DNA from: Odoribacter sp.
GTDB lineage: Bacteria; Bacteroidota; Bacteroidia; Bacteroidales; Marinifilaceae
Length of the DNA: 33,185 bases
Reading direction: 5' to 3'
Assembly: GCA_020024465.1 (NCBI GenBank)
Contig: JAHHTT010000023.1
Location: 1-33,185, forward strand
The notes under the pieces: generated by a model
The model's database searches: none
Seen by the model: only the letters and a program-made list of their open reading frames with translations
Told to the model about the DNA's origin: nothing
Position numbers and translations under genes: made by a program
Shown here: in pieces, positions 31,795 to 33,185 of the stretch
Numbering within the stretch: position 1 is the stretch's first letter
Layout: each line of letters starts with the position of its first letter

Positions 31795-33185
31795 ATGAAC
31801 ACTTCTGACATTATTTGTGCAATCTCCACTCCGCCAGGCATGGGAGCCATAGCCATCCTCAGATTATCGGGAGAAGGTTGCATATCCTTGACGGAACGAA
31901 TATTTGAATCACCTTCCGGCAAACACCTTTCTGAAGCCAAAGGCAATACCGTGCACTTTGGAAGTATCCGCGACGGCAAGGAATTGATAGATGAAGTGTT
32001 GGTGAATCTCTTCAGAGCGCCTCATTCTTTTACGGGAGAAGAATCTGTTGAAATCTCCTGCCATGGCTCTGTCTATATCCAGCAACGGATATTGAAACTA
32101 TTGGTCGATACAGGCGCCCGGCTTGCTGCTCCCGGTGAATTCACACAACGCGCCTTTTTGAATGGCAAAATGGACCTGTCACAGGCAGAGGCAGTGGCAG
32201 ATTTGATTTCCTCTTCTTCATCCGCCTCACACCGGATGGCCTTGTTACAGATGAAAGGAGGATTTTCGACAGAACTAATGCGTTTACGTTCAGAATTACT
32301 ACATATCACTTCATTGTTGGAACTGGAATTAGACTTTTCCGAAGAGGATGTAGAATTTGCAGACAGAGAGGAATTGAACCGTATTGCCAGTCGTATAGAA
32401 CGCCTATTGGTTCGTTTATGTGATTCATTCTCGTTGGGGAATGTGTTGAAAAACGGAGTACCCGTAGCGATAGTAGGCAATACCAACGTCGGTAAAAGCA
32501 CGCTATTGAACGCTCTTTTACACGAGGACCGCGCTATCGTGTCCGATATAGCCGGAACGACACGTGACACAATTGAAGACACGGTCAATTTAAATGGAAT
32601 CACTTTCCGCTTTATAGATACGGCAGGAATCCGTTCAACCTCCGATGAGGTAGAAAACATAGGAATAAAACGAACCTTCACCCAAATAGGACAAGCAAGC
32701 ATCGTACTGATTTTAACCGACTTAAAACGAGGAGCAGAGTCCTTTGAGGAGTATTACAGGCAAGTGAAAGCACATATCTCACCTGAAGCTCACCTGATTA
32801 TCGTCCTGAATAAAACAGACGAAGTAGAGGATTTGCTCACACCCCAGGAAACAATACGGCTATTCACTTCCGGCGAAAAGATTATTCCAATCTCAGCCCG
32901 TACAGGTGCTAATCTGGACGCCTTAATTGGTGAACTGACAAATACCGTGAACTTGAATCCATTGAATTCATCGGATATCATCGTCAGCAACATCCGCCAT
33001 TACGAAGCTCTCAACCATGCCCTCGAAGCTATCCTCCGCGTAAAAAAAGGTCTGCAGTCCGGCCTCAGCGGTGAATTCATTTCCCAAGACATCCGCGAAT
33101 GCCTCCATTATCTTGGAGAAATTACCGGCGAAATATCTACAGATGAAGTGCTCGGTAATATATTTAAAAACTTCTGCATCGGCAA
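31795..33185 (+). CDS. mnmE: tRNA modification GTPase MnmE, cut by the right edge
   Basis: 463 complete codons are visible. The protein begins MNTSDIICAISTPPGMGAIA, the usual MnmE N-terminus. It has the N-terminal tetrahydrofolate-binding domain, GEFTQRAFLNGKMDLSQAEA at the start of the helical domain, and a G domain with Walker A GNTNVGKS at residues 228-235, IAGTTRDT, DTAG and NKTD. The window ends within the C-terminal FCIGK motif, so only the final base(s) and the stop are missing. MnmE with MnmG forms the modified uridine at the wobble position of several tRNAs; mnmG is not in the window. The gene has its own -7 box. Confidence 0.97.
   Translation, partial: MNTSDIICAISTPPGMGAIAILRLSGEGCISLTERIFESPSGKHLSEAKGNTVHFGSIRDGKELIDEVLVNLFRAPHSFTGEESVEISCHGSVYIQQRILKLLVDTGARLAAPGEFTQRAFLNGKMDLSQAEAVADLISSSSSASHRMALLQMKGGFSTELMRLRSELLHITSLLELELDFSEEDVEFADREELNRIASRIERLLVRLCDSFSLGNVLKNGVPVAIVGNTNVGKSTLLNALLHEDRAIVSDIAGTTRDTIEDTVNLNGITFRFIDTAGIRSTSDEVENIGIKRTFTQIGQASIVLILTDLKRGAESFEEYYRQVKAHISPEAHLIIVLNKTDEVEDLLTPQETIRLFTSGEKIIPISARTGANLDALIGELTNTVNLNPLNSSDIIVSNIRHYEALNHALEAILRVKKGLQSGLSGEFISQDIRECLHYLGEITGEISTDEVLGNIFKNFCIG

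Noticed and set aside
1..33185. CRISPR arrays, insertion sequences, prophage or integrase genes
   Set aside because: No spaced direct repeats, transposase, recombinase or phage structural motifs were seen in any frame; the only repeats are the two-copy intergenic unit and the homopolymer.

Overview
The window reads as a chromosomal segment of a member of the Bacteroidales, most likely Bacteroides or Parabacteroides. The reasons are the many lipoprotein precursors, -7 promoter boxes of the form TAnnTTTG in place of sigma70 -10/-35 elements, few Shine-Dalgarno sequences, DUF4251, DUF3575 and DUF3868 type proteins, and a Bacteroidales type V (FimA/Mfa1-type) pilus operon. I see no rRNA, tRNA, CRISPR array, transposase or phage gene. 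All functional calls come from reading motifs and from memory of the families; no search was run.

Left part (1-3100): a minus-strand group of three envelope proteins runs off the left edge. It has a lipoprotein with an IPT/TIG-like fold, an outer-membrane barrel-like protein with an acidic run, and a truncated lipoprotein. Its promoter has a 17-base homopolymer abutting the -33 box. A plus-strand DUF4251-like secreted protein follows, and a dispersed repeat lies between the two.

Metabolic and housekeeping block (3200-11700): a biotin-dependent carboxyltransferase (mmdA-like) and its biotin carrier end in a clear terminator. Then come an ABC-2 exporter pair, a minus-strand murB plus acyl-ACP thioesterase pair, and a plus-strand NOL1/NOP2/Sun rRNA methyltransferase plus prmA pair. 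murB and the rRNA methyltransferase diverge from two -7 boxes that form one perfect inverted repeat.

Pilus operon (11796-24353, minus strand, 8 genes): in transcription order, a DUF3575 barrel-like protein, a DUF3868/OmpA-like protein with a TPR-like tail, two Mfa1-type pilins in tandem, an Mfa2/FimB-type anchor, two accessory pilin-like lipoproteins, and a 1266-residue DUF4906-like lipoprotein with an EF-hand loop that may be the tip adhesin. The genes are separated by small gaps or an ATGA overlap, with a hairpin at each end of the operon.

Right part (24592-33185): minus-strand nitroreductase-pirin and coaD-serine hydrolase pairs; a plus-strand pyruvate carboxylase B/oxaloacetate decarboxylase alpha-like protein with its own biotin domain; a TauE/SafE transporter; a small lipoprotein; and mnmE, cut by the right edge a base or so before its stop. 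The small lipoprotein (30896-31438) looks like a stefin-type cystatin domain followed by a subtilisin-inhibitor I9-like domain, that is, a possible two-headed protease inhibitor. I regard it as the most novel item here. The mmdA-like protein, the free biotin carrier and the 5S-like protein also match the subunit types of a transcarboxylase.
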